Assembly: GCA_020633845.1 (NCBI GenBank)
Contig: JACKCW010000002.1
Span: 1-64,000, forward strand
DNA: 64,000 nucleotides
Source of the DNA: Caryophanales bacterium
GTDB taxonomy: Bacteria; Bacillota_I; Bacilli_A; Izemoplasmatales; UBA1188
Reading direction: 5' to 3'
Part shown: positions 10,263-18,029 of the stretch, one piece after another
Position numbering within the stretch: position 1 is the first letter of the stretch
How the letters are laid out: each line of letters opens with the position of its first letter
Position numbers and translations under genes: made by a program
Notes under the pieces: generated by a model
Databases searched by the model: none
Seen by the model: only the letters and a program-made list of their open reading frames with translations
Told to the model about the DNA's origin: nothing

Positions 10263-10892
10263 TTAGTTATTGTCTTCTTTTTGTGTTTCTTCTTTTTGTA
10301 TTTCTTCTTTTTGAGCGTTTTCCGGTTCTTTTTCCGGAACAGTGCTGATTATTACGTTCGCCGCTCTTAATAATCTGTCCTTATACATATATCCTTTTAG
10401 AAGTACGTCAAGAACGGTTTGATCTTCTTTTTCGCTATTTTCTCTAGCCCCTACTGAGATCATCAGGTTAGGGTCGAAGGGTTTATCTTTAGCTTCTATT
10501 TCTTTTACGCCTTCTTTTTCAAGAAGAGAAAAGATGCTGTTTCGAATCATTTTAAAGCCTTTAAGATAGGCACTGATTCTTTCATCTTCGGAATCTTTTT
10601 CAATAGCTAAATCGAAACTGTCCAAAACCTTAACCAACTCTTTAGAAACCTCAAATGTATTATATTTATAAAACCTTTGCTGTTCCTCATCAATCCTTTT
10701 CTTGTAATTTTGTTGTTCGGCAAGAGCCATCAAGTATTTAGTGTTTAGTGTTTCTTTCTCATTAAATAATTTTTTATTTTCCTCTTTTAGCAGTTCTAAT
10801 TCAGCATCTTTTTTCGAGGTTTTAGCTGTCTTATCTTCTGTTGGTTCATCTTCTAAAATATCAATTGTTTTCTTTTTATTTTCCTTTTCCAT
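10263..10892 (-). CDS. grpE: Nucleotide exchange factor GrpE
   Basis: GrpE of 209 residues. A long charged helix (about 30-95) precedes the domain with KELVKVLDSFDLAIE and the typical beta part FDPNLMISVGARENS and GYMYKDRLLRAANVIIS. It exchanges ADP for ATP on DnaK. The start at 10892 (MEKENKKK) overlaps the end of hrcA by 17 bases. An earlier Met at 10946, deep inside hrcA, is possible but unlikely. The tail has short near-repeats KEEIQKEETQKED. Confidence 0.95.
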   Translation of the reverse strand: MEKENKKKTIDILEDEPTEDKTAKTSKKDAELELLKEENKKLFNEKETLNTKYLMALAEQQNYKKRIDEEQQRFYKYNTFEVSKELVKVLDSFDLAIEKDSEDERISAYLKGFKMIRNSIFSLLEKEGVKEIEAKDKPFDPNLMISVGARENSEKEDQTVLDVLLKGYMYKDRLLRAANVIISTVPEKEPENAQKEEIQKEETQKEDNN

Positions 10893-11925
10893 CTTTATCC
10901 GCCTTGCTGTTATATAATTTTGAAATATCTTTTGCGATATATTCAAGAAGAGGTATAACCCTCTTATAATCCATTCTGGTTGGGCCCACTAGGGCAATTG
11001 AACCTTTTTCCCCGTTATTAGCTTCATATGGTACGCTTATAACGGTGGCGTCGTCCATCGCATCAATGCCGGTCTCTTTACCAATTTTGATGGATAATGA
11101 GTTATCCGAGCTGTTTTTAATCAATTTAATAAGATCACGTTTTTCAAAGACCTCAAGTAGACGCTTCATCTTCTTTGAATCTTGAAATTCCGGTTGAACC
11201 AGCATATTAGACGATCCGGAAACATAATAATTAGTTTCGGCAAATTTCATAAACGCATCAATGAAGTTGGCGATGATTGTTTCTCGGTAAGCAATAAATT
11301 CTTGAACGAGACGGTTATCCATAATATATTTCAGTTTATATGAAACATCTTTTACTGGAGTATTTATCAATACTTCATTCAGAATTTCAATGACCTTATT
11401 CAATTCATCAATATTAACTTCTCCCTCTTTAAACGAAACGCTCTTGGATTCGATATGACCGTCATTAGTGATAACGATTAAAAGAAAATCACGATTATGA
11501 AGAGAAACAAGTTCTATCTTGGAAACTAATGAATTGGAATTATCGGGTCCAAGTACAACGCTGGTGTAGTTGGTTAATTCCGATAATAAGGAACAAGCCT
11601 TCTTTACAGCATCTTCTCTTTCAATGATTCCGTTGGTGAAAACCGAGTCGACAAGTTCATAAGCTTGTTTTTCAAAGTTTCCTTCCGATTCATTAAGAAG
11701 ATCTTCAACATAAAGTCTGTATCCTTTATCAAGAGGAATTCTTCCGGAAGAAGAATGTGTCTTGTCGATGTAGCCCTCCTTTTCGAGAAAGGCCATATCA
11801 TTTCTTACGGTTGCGCTTGAAACATTCAGCATATCGCATATCGACTTAGATCCGACAGGCTGAGCGTCTTTAACGTATTCGTCAACAATGATTCTCAATA
11901 TTTGCTTTTGTCTTGTAGAGAGCAT
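10876..11925 (-). CDS. hrcA: Heat-inducible repressor HrcA
   Basis: About 349 residues. The N-terminal winged helix-turn-helix (LSTRQKQILRIIVDEYV, then SATVRNDMAFLEKEGY) is followed by the HrcA dimerisation and GAF-like region and the C-terminal GSIALVGPTRMDYKRVIPLLEYI. It represses the heat-shock operon by binding the CIRCE element located 60-86 bases upstream. I prefer the ATG at 11925, six bases after AGGTG; GTG 11934 and ATG 11931 are alternatives. First gene of the operon. Confidence 0.97.
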   Translation of the reverse strand: MLSTRQKQILRIIVDEYVKDAQPVGSKSICDMLNVSSATVRNDMAFLEKEGYIDKTHSSSGRIPLDKGYRLYVEDLLNESEGNFEKQAYELVDSVFTNGIIEREDAVKKACSLLSELTNYTSVVLGPDNSNSLVSKIELVSLHNRDFLLIVITNDGHIESKSVSFKEGEVNIDELNKVIEILNEVLINTPVKDVSYKLKYIMDNRLVQEFIAYRETIIANFIDAFMKFAETNYYVSGSSNMLVQPEFQDSKKMKRLLEVFEKRDLIKLIKNSSDNSLSIKIGKETGIDAMDDATVISVPYEANNGEKGSIALVGPTRMDYKRVIPLLEYIAKDISKLYNSKADKDGKGK

Positions 11926-11968
11926 TGGCATCACCTATTAGCAATCTTGTATTACAATTGCTAGAACT

Positions 11969-11997
11969 ATTATATATCGTGACTTTAGCACTGTCAA
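11969..11997 (-). promoter_or_regulatory. Heat-shock operon promoter
   Basis: Perfect sigma-A boxes on the minus strand: TTGACA (11997-11992), a 17-bp spacer, and TATAAT (11974-11969). The -35 box lies inside the CIRCE element, so HrcA binding should exclude RNA polymerase. Confidence 0.92.
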
Positions 11998-12011
11998 TAA
12001 AAAAGTGCTAA
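11985..12011. promoter_or_regulatory. CIRCE operator (HrcA binding site)
   Basis: TTAGCACTG, nine bases, AAGTGCTAA. This matches the TTAGCACTC-N9-GAGTGCTAA consensus except at the innermost position of each arm, where the two bases also fail to pair. Confidence 0.95.
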
Positions 12012-12027
12012 AATCATATAAATAAAT

Positions 12028-12051
12028 AAAAACATCCTTAAAGGATGTTTT
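12028..12051. terminator. Terminator between membrane protein gene and hrcA
   Basis: AACATCCTT (12031-12039) and AAGGATGTT (12041-12049) are complementary, with A/T-rich flanks on both sides. It separates the 12084-16101 gene group from the heat-shock promoter. Confidence 0.7.
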
Positions 12052-12083
12052 ATCAATTATTTTTTTGTGTTTATTGTGTTTTT

Positions 12084-12590
12084 TTACTTTAAAAATAACC
12101 TTTTTGCTTCTTTTAAAGCCAAGAATTTAAACAAGCATCCAAAGAAATATAAGGAAAAAAGAACAATACATGGAATCATAAAAAGGAAATTGCCAATACT
12201 AAGCGAAATATAGGCAATTATCCAGCCGATAACAAAAGCTAGGGCGAACATCATGAAGAAACCCAAGTTTTTAATCAGTTCTATATAAAGTTCCTTATCA
12301 ATTTTTTCCTTTCTTTCAATTTTGTTGGTTTTAGCAATGTTTATTACTGATTGAAGCAAGAAAGGAACAGTCATAATAAGTATTAAAAAATACAAAAAGA
12401 AAAGTGAAGTCCTTCCCATTGTGTCTAAAAGATCGGCAAAATCAGTTGAGACCTGGCTATAGATGGCGTTAACAAAATAATCATAATAAATACCGATAAA
12501 AATAGACAGGATTAAAAGAATCGAAAAAGATATTGCGATTAATAAAGAAAAAATGACTGAGGTTTGTAAATTTTTTCTTATTTTATTCAT
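12084..12590 (-). CDS. Four-helix membrane protein, function unknown
   Basis: 168 residues with four predicted membrane spans (about 13-37, 55-75, 105-125 and 128-150) and a Lys-rich N-terminus and centre (NKIERKEKIDKE). I do not recognise the family. It follows the aldo/keto reductase gene by five bases and is probably co-transcribed with it. No catalytic motif is visible. Confidence 0.7.
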   Translation of the reverse strand: MNKIRKNLQTSVIFSLLIAISFSILLILSIFIGIYYDYFVNAIYSQVSTDFADLLDTMGRTSLFFLYFLILIMTVPFLLQSVINIAKTNKIERKEKIDKELYIELIKNLGFFMMFALAFVIGWIIAYISLSIGNFLFMIPCIVLFSLYFFGCLFKFLALKEAKRLFLK

Positions 12591-12595
12591 GATAA

Positions 12596-13402
12596 TTAAA
12601 GAAAAGACTCAAAATCATCCTTTTCTAGGGTGAAGTCAAGATCTATGTCGTTTTCTATGTATTCTTTGTGAGTCGATTTAGGAAGAGGAAGAGTATTATA
12701 GTCAAGACACCATCTAAGAGAAATCTGAGCGATGGTTTTATTATACTTAGTCTTTAGTTCTTCCATCTTTTCTTTTTTAAAAATTTTTCCGGTTTCAAGA
12801 GGAGAATATGCTTCAACAAGAATTCCTTTCTTTTCGCAATAATTTTTTAAATCTTTCTGTGGATTAAAAGGAGACAAAAAAATCTGATTAACTTGAGGAA
12901 TAAAACCCGTTGCAGAAATTAAAGCGTCTATATCTTTTTCATTAAAATTAGATACGCCGATTGCTTTTATTTTCCCTGCCTTGTACAAATCTATCATTGC
13001 CTTAAACGAAGCAATATTTTCCTCAGTATGGTCAATCTTTCTGTCTCTCATCTCTGGCCAAGGACTCGGAGCATGAATAAGATAAAGATCCAAATATTCA
13101 GTACCAAGATTTTTGATAGTTTTATTAAATTCCTCAACTGCTACATCATAGCCCTTTTTCTCGGCTCTTAATTTTGAGGTGATAAAAATACTTTTTCTGT
13201 CTGTTTTTGTTTCTTTTAAAGCTTCGCCAATATACGATTCGTTTCCGTATGCTGCCGCAGTATCAATATGGGTAAAACCAGCATTTAGAGCATACTTTAC
13301 GGCTTCTTTTGCCACTTTTTTATTTGTAATCTGCCAGGTTCCAAAACCTATTTTAGGAATATTAACACCATTATTTAGAGTATAGAATTCATTTTTAATC
13401 AT
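12596..13402 (-). CDS. Aldo/keto reductase
   Basis: 268 residues, a complete AKR TIM barrel that reduces aldehydes or ketones with NADPH. The catalytic tetrad is in place: D47 and Y52 (HIDTAAAYGNE), K77 (FITSKLR) and H110 (LYLIHAP). The cofactor-binding part contains LPLPKSTHKEYIENDI. Sequence and length fit 2,5-diketogluconate reductase/prostaglandin F synthase-like enzymes of Firmicutes, but the substrate cannot be read. Its start overlaps the end of the pseudouridine synthase gene by eight bases. Confidence 0.93.
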   Translation of the reverse strand: MIKNEFYTLNNGVNIPKIGFGTWQITNKKVAKEAVKYALNAGFTHIDTAAAYGNESYIGEALKETKTDRKSIFITSKLRAEKKGYDVAVEEFNKTIKNLGTEYLDLYLIHAPSPWPEMRDRKIDHTEENIASFKAMIDLYKAGKIKAIGVSNFNEKDIDALISATGFIPQVNQIFLSPFNPQKDLKNYCEKKGILVEAYSPLETGKIFKKEKMEELKTKYNKTIAQISLRWCLDYNTLPLPKSTHKEYIENDIDLDFTLEKDDFESFL

Positions 13403-14276
13403 TTACTTGACCTCCGTTTTTTATAATAAAATCTTTAAATCTATCGGGAAGACCAATATCAATAATATTTTTCTTTCCGGTAGTCGGGTGAACAAATTCA
13501 AGATAATACGAGTGGAGCATAAGCATATTATCATCTTCTTTCTCTTGATAGAAGTCATCGCCAACAAGCGGAAAACCCAAATGAGAAAATGTGACTCTGA
13601 TTTGATGAGTTCGCCCGGTTAATAATTCAATGTCTAATAGAGAATAGTTATTGAACTCTTTTACCACTTTATAGGTGGTTATGGCTTCTTTTCCATCACT
13701 TCTCACAATCCGTTTTACCGTCATATCGGATTCCTTTCCAATATTTAGGCTTACTGTTCCTTCTTTTTCGGGAAGAATCCCATAAACGATCGCGTAATAT
13801 CTTCTTTTTAAAGAATCCTTTAAGGCATAGTTTAACTTTTTGGCAGAATATCTATTTTTAGATACCACCATAAGTCCGGTGGTATTTCTGTCCAGTCTGT
13901 TTATAACATGGACTTTAGATAATATGCCATTCTCTTGGAAATAATAACTTAAGCCGTTTATCAGCGTAATTTCGTGCATATTCATTGTGGACATAACGGA
14001 AAGTCCATATTGTTTGTTTATTACCAAAAGCTCATCATCTTCATATACAATATCAATCGGCATCATAACCGGTTCGATATCCGAATAATCCTCTTCGATT
14101 GTGATTGAAACTTTATCACCAGGCACTAGCTCTTTTTGCAGATAGATTATATAGCCATCTTTTTTTATATTACCTTTGGCCTTCATCGATTTAATCAATT
14201 TTCTAGATAAACCATTCTCTTTTAGAAGTTCTAAAACAGTTAAATTTCTAGAAGCAATAAATTCCATCGTTTTCAT
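13395..14276 (-). CDS. RluA-family RNA pseudouridine synthase
   Basis: 293 residues. An S4 RNA-binding domain (about 12-70) precedes the RluA catalytic domain with HVINRLDRNTTGLMVVSKN; the Asp of RLDR is the nucleophile. GRTHQIRVTFSHLGFPLVGD completes the family pattern. It converts uridine to pseudouridine in 23S rRNA or tRNA. RluD is the likely kin from the S4 domain, but the exact target is not determined. Between trmL and the aldo/keto reductase in a minus-strand run. Confidence 0.93.
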   Translation of the reverse strand: MKTMEFIASRNLTVLELLKENGLSRKLIKSMKAKGNIKKDGYIIYLQKELVPGDKVSITIEEDYSDIEPVMMPIDIVYEDDELLVINKQYGLSVMSTMNMHEITLINGLSYYFQENGILSKVHVINRLDRNTTGLMVVSKNRYSAKKLNYALKDSLKRRYYAIVYGILPEKEGTVSLNIGKESDMTVKRIVRSDGKEAITTYKVVKEFNNYSLLDIELLTGRTHQIRVTFSHLGFPLVGDDFYQEKEDDNMLMLHSYYLEFVHPTTGKKNIIDIGLPDRFKDFIIKNGGQVND

Positions 14277-14288
14277 ATTTGAAAAGTC

Positions 14289-14810
14289 CTATTCTTCGCT
14301 TTCAAGGATGTGGTTTTTTCCTTTGAACTGTTCCGGTTCAAATAATGAAAGACCAGGATACCCTTGTTGGCGAAGAGCTTCATATATTATGGCACATGCT
14401 GTGTTAGAAACATTTAAAGCGCGCACTCTAGAAGACATTGGAAATCTTACACAGGTATCGATATGATCTTTCAAAATTGAAAGAGGGATACCCGTTGATT
14501 CTTTTCCAAGAATAAAATAATAATTAACGTTCCTGTCGCTGTAATCTAGTTCATCCGGCCTTTTGAGTCCATATCTCGTGAGAAAAATATAGACACCTTT
14601 ATTTTTGGATTGAAAATCATCAAAGTTTTCATAAACATAGTAGGTGAAATTATGAGTATAGTTAACAGAACTTCTCTTTATTTCCGAATCAGAAAGAGAA
14701 AATCCGAAAGGTTTTATCAAATGCAGAGTTGAGTTTGTAGCAATTGCCGTCCGCATAATATTACCGGTATTTTGCGGAATTTCCGGTTCAAAAAGAACGA
14801 TATTATTCAT
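14289..14810 (-). CDS. trmL: tRNA (cytidine/uridine-34-2'-O)-methyltransferase TrmL
   Basis: A single-domain SPOUT methyltransferase of 173 residues. It starts NNIVLFEPEIPQNTGNIMRT, the hallmark of TrmL, and ends with the knot motifs FILGKESTGIP and IRFPMSS-like VRFPMSSRVRALNVSNTA. It methylates the ribose of wobble nucleotide 34 in certain leucine tRNAs. There is a short C-terminal extension (about 15 residues). Its start overlaps the helicase gene end by eight bases. Confidence 0.94.
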   Translation of the reverse strand: MNNIVLFEPEIPQNTGNIMRTAIATNSTLHLIKPFGFSLSDSEIKRSSVNYTHNFTYYVYENFDDFQSKNKGVYIFLTRYGLKRPDELDYSDRNVNYYFILGKESTGIPLSILKDHIDTCVRFPMSSRVRALNVSNTACAIIYEALRQQGYPGLSLFEPEQFKGKNHILESEE

Positions 14811-16101
14811 GCTTAGTCCTCTTTTTAAGAATAAGTTTCTTTTCTTTGTTTAGTTCAGCATTATATTTCTTTTTATATCCCGGTTTCACTGATTTGGAAA
14901 TTGTTTTTTTGTTTTTCAATGAATGTTTTGCTTCAATATTTATTTTAGATGCGAAAAATGTTTTTCTTTCTCTTTCGTACCTAGCTGTCGAATCAACTAT
15001 GGTTCCGTTTTTTATATCTTTATATTCAGTGTGTAATCCCTTTGCTTCCAGTTTATCAATATATGCGTCATCGTCATAATCATAAAACGAGATTGCAATC
15101 CCATCTCTAAACATCCGACCGGTTCTCCCGGTACGATGAATATAAAACTCCGGGTCACTCGGAAGTTCATAATTAATTATATGAGATATCCCCTCAATAT
15201 CGAGGCCTCTTGCCGTAAGGTCGGTCGAAATTATATAAGTGTATTTTAAGTCTCTGATATCCTTCATAGTCTTTTTTCTTTTTGAAGGTTCCATATCACC
15301 GTATATATACGCAACTTTTTTATCATTCTTGAAAAAAGAATAAACATAGTCTATCGTTTCTCTTTTATTGCAGTAAATTATAGCCAGATACGGATTAATT
15401 GCTTTCATCAATTCTTTCAAAAGTTGTATTTTGTCACGATATTTGGTCTTAATGAAATAGTGTGCAATATTTATAGGGGTAATTTCTTTGGCATTTTGAT
15501 CAATAAAAACCGGATTAGATAGATATTTTTTTAAAAAAGGCGTAATTGATTCAGGAATAGTTGCGCTGAATACTTCAAAATTCGCTTGCGGTTTGGCTTT
15601 GCCCAGTATTTGGTCAACAAGCGGTAAAAAACCGGAATCAAGGGTCATATCGGCCTCATCAATGACAAAAATATCGGCTTTATGAATATTTAATAAATTC
15701 ATCTCGTTAGAGAGTTGATTTATCCTTCCGGGAGTGCCGATTGCGATTTGCGGGTTTCCTTTTTTTAATTTTTCAACTGATTTATTTAAATCATCACCGC
15801 CAACATAAAGGCGCATATCAATGCCTTCAAAAACGGCTAAAGGCTTTGCCATCTCGTAAATTTGTCTTGCTAACTCTCTTGTCGGCGAAGAAATAACAAC
15901 TTGTAAGTCATTAAGATCTTTATTAACTGATAAAAAAATAGGGAAGAGAAATGCATGCGTTTTTCCGCTTCCCGTAACACTCTTTACAACTAGGTTTTTA
16001 CCTTTAAAGGATTCCTTGTATACAGCATCCTGAATTTCAGTTAATTCTGTAAAATTATATAATTTTAAATATTCTTTCAGTCTGTTGTCGTTTGTATTCA
16101 T
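14803..16101 (-). CDS. DEAD-box RNA helicase
   Basis: 432 residues with all core motifs in order: Q motif (Q24), motif I TGSGKT (43-48), PTRELARQ, GTPGR, DEAD, SAT, then the second RecA domain with STDLTARGLDIEG and HRTGRTGR. The C-terminal tail is short and very basic, which suits non-specific RNA binding. It unwinds RNA duplexes in ribosome assembly or mRNA decay. CshA/CshB/DbpA subfamilies cannot be told apart by eye. Divergent from ispH across 70 bp. Confidence 0.95.
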   Translation of the reverse strand: MNTNDNRLKEYLKLYNFTELTEIQDAVYKESFKGKNLVVKSVTGSGKTHAFLFPIFLSVNKDLNDLQVVISSPTRELARQIYEMAKPLAVFEGIDMRLYVGGDDLNKSVEKLKKGNPQIAIGTPGRINQLSNEMNLLNIHKADIFVIDEADMTLDSGFLPLVDQILGKAKPQANFEVFSATIPESITPFLKKYLSNPVFIDQNAKEITPINIAHYFIKTKYRDKIQLLKELMKAINPYLAIIYCNKRETIDYVYSFFKNDKKVAYIYGDMEPSKRKKTMKDIRDLKYTYIISTDLTARGLDIEGISHIINYELPSDPEFYIHRTGRTGRMFRDGIAISFYDYDDDAYIDKLEAKGLHTEYKDIKNGTIVDSTARYERERKTFFASKINIEAKHSLKNKKTISKSVKPGYKKKYNAELNKEKKLILKKRTKHE

Positions 16102-16171
16102 ACTTGATTTACCTCAAAATTCACTTTTTATTATATAATAATGTCATAATTATATCAAAGGAAATGAGACT

Positions 16172-17014
16172 ATGAAGATTGATATTTTGGATTCAAGCGG
16201 TTTCTGCGGTGGTGTTACCAGAGCGCTTTATCTATTAGATAAGACCATAAAAGAACATCCCGGAGAAATAATATATCTTATTGGCCCGATTGTTCATAAT
16301 GGCTTGGTCAATGCAAAATACAAAGAAAAAGGCGTTAAATTTATTTCGCTTTCCGATCTAAAATCTCTTATAGACGGATCCATTGTGGTAATAAGCGCCC
16401 ATGGAGTTTCCAATACCATAAAAAAAGAACTGGAAAGGTTTAATGTAATTGATACGACTTGTCCATATGTAATAAAGAATAAAAACGAAATTGACGTAAA
16501 TGATCAAAATAATGTTATTTTTATCGGCAAAAAAGATCACTCCGAAACTAAAGCCATGACTGACGACAATCCCCATATAATAATTGTCGAAAAAGTTGAC
16601 GACCTCAGTAAATTCCAAAGTAATTCTTTCGGAGAGGTTTTCAATCAAACAACATTTAATATCGACGAGTTAAGAAAAATTCATAATGAAATTAAAGAAA
16701 GAGCTCCATTTTATTCTATAAATAATACAATGTGCTCAACATCAGTAGCAAATCAAGAGTTTATTAAAGACAAAAAAGACTATAACGTATGCATTATTGT
16801 TGGAGACAAGACCTCAAATAACGCAAATAGTCTGTTTGATATGAGTCCATATCAATCAACATATTTCATTCAATCACATGATGAAATAGCTAATATGAGG
16901 TTTAGGGATTTTGATTCGGTAATAATCATTGGCAGTGCATCTACACCAAAAAGCGAATTAAAACTTGTTAAGGAAGCAATAAAAAGAACAAAATTAATAG
17001 ATACAACAACGTAA
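16172..17014 (+). CDS. ispH: 4-hydroxy-3-methylbut-2-enyl diphosphate reductase IspH
   Basis: 280 residues. The three cysteines that hold the iron-sulfur cluster are present in SGFCGG (C12), DTTCPYV and NTMCSTSV. The histidine motifs GPIVHN and ISAHGVS and the substrate loop SASTPKSEL are also there. It catalyses the last step of the MEP isoprenoid pathway, giving IPP and DMAPP. dxs, the first enzyme of the pathway, is nearby on the opposite strand (18026-19846). The start follows AAAGGAAATGAG. Confidence 0.97.
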   Translation: MKIDILDSSGFCGGVTRALYLLDKTIKEHPGEIIYLIGPIVHNGLVNAKYKEKGVKFISLSDLKSLIDGSIVVISAHGVSNTIKKELERFNVIDTTCPYVIKNKNEIDVNDQNNVIFIGKKDHSETKAMTDDNPHIIIVEKVDDLSKFQSNSFGEVFNQTTFNIDELRKIHNEIKERAPFYSINNTMCSTSVANQEFIKDKKDYNVCIIVGDKTSNNANSLFDMSPYQSTYFIQSHDEIANMRFRDFDSVIIIGSASTPKSELKLVKEAIKRTKLIDTTT

Positions 17015-17112
17015 AACAAAAAATAATACCATCACAAAATATTTCTTTATTTTTGAAGGTTATTATACTATAATTAAAAAGAACAAAATATATAATATTA
17101 TGAGGTGACAAG

Positions 17113-17289
17113 ATGCCTGAATCAAAAAAGAGGGTAGTTGAAAATAAAGAAGCAGCTCCACAAAAACACTACAATGTTGTAGAAAAGGGCAAAGGCGGAA
17201 GAATCTTAGTTACAATTCTCTGTCTCGGCATGGTCGGTGGTTTGCTTTTTGCAGCAATTTACCTCATGATTATCAATTTAGCAGGTTAA
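17113..17289 (+). CDS. 58-residue single-span membrane protein, unknown
   Basis: A short frame with GAGGTGA eight bases before its ATG, ending right at a strong terminator. The N-terminal 30 residues are polar and Lys/Glu-rich (MPESKKRVVENKEA), followed by KGGR and one hydrophobic span of about 25 residues (ILVTILCLGMVGGLLFAAIY). The charge pattern predicts a cytoplasmic N-terminus. It could be expressed with ispH (about 100 bp upstream) or from its own promoter; a TATACT-like and TATAAT-like A/T stretch lies at 17065-17100. Family not recognised. Confidence 0.7.
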   Translation: MPESKKRVVENKEAAPQKHYNVVEKGKGGRILVTILCLGMVGGLLFAAIYLMIINLAG

Positions 17290-17318
17290 AAAAATCAGCC
17301 GGTAGCTGATTTTTTTTA
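17288..17318. terminator. Bidirectional terminator between small ORF and tlyA
   Basis: AAAATCAGC (17291-17299) and GCTGATTTT (17305-17313) pair around CGGTA and are followed by T residues on either strand. It ends the plus-strand ispH group and the minus-strand tlyA operon. Confidence 0.9.
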
Positions 17319-18029
17319 TATATTTATTTTTATCAAGTATTCTTGATTTCCTGAGCCGCCTTTAATCGGAGAGTCAATTACTTCGTCATAGGATAGGTTC
17401 AACGATTTCAGAAATGCTTTTATATCATTTAATATAGATTTTTGAATATTTTTATCTTTTAAGACACCATTTTTCATATATATTTTTCCGGCTTCAAACT
17501 GTGGTTTTATCAGTGCGATAATAATAGTTTCTTTAAAGTTCTCCACGATTCGTTTTATAATAGGCTTTATTGAAGTAAAAGAAACGTCTATACAAATCAA
17601 GTCTATTTTAGGCAAGACAGTAAGGTTAAAATCTAAGAAGTTTGTTTGTTCATATGATTTCACTCGAGAGTCTTCTTTTAATTTTTTATGAAGTTGATCG
17701 GTACCAACATCAATTGAATAAACAAGTTTGGCGCCGTTTTGAAGCAAACAATCAGTAAAACCGCCGGTCGAAGAACCTATATCAAGACATGAATATCCTT
17801 TTGGACTGATTTTATAAAAAGATAGGGCCTTTTCTAACTTTAGTCCTCCTTTAGAAACATATTTAAGCGCATCGTCTTTAACTGATACTATGTCACTATC
17901 GGATACAATAAACGAAGGTTTGTCAACAACAAGGCCATTAATTAAAACAAGGCCTTTTTTTATTGAATAAACAGCCTTGTTTCTTGATTCAAAATATTGG
18001 TTTTGTACCAAATAAATATCCAGCCTCAT
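17316..18029 (-). CDS. tlyA: TlyA-family rRNA 2'-O-methyltransferase
   Basis: 237 residues: an N-terminal S4 domain (1-60, MRLDIYLVQNQYFESRNKA) and an FtsJ-like Rossmann methyltransferase with LDIGSSTGGFTDCLLQNGA as the S-adenosylmethionine loop. TlyA proteins methylate ribose in ribosomal RNA; many are annotated as hemolysin A for historical reasons. The ATG overlaps the dxs stop as ATGA. The order nusB-xseA-xseB-dxs-tlyA is conserved in Firmicutes, though here argR and recN do not follow. Confidence 0.94.
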   Translation of the reverse strand: MRLDIYLVQNQYFESRNKAVYSIKKGLVLINGLVVDKPSFIVSDSDIVSVKDDALKYVSKGGLKLEKALSFYKISPKGYSCLDIGSSTGGFTDCLLQNGAKLVYSIDVGTDQLHKKLKEDSRVKSYEQTNFLDFNLTVLPKIDLICIDVSFTSIKPIIKRIVENFKETIIIALIKPQFEAGKIYMKNGVLKDKNIQKSILNDIKAFLKSLNLSYDEVIDSPIKGGSGNQEYLIKINI

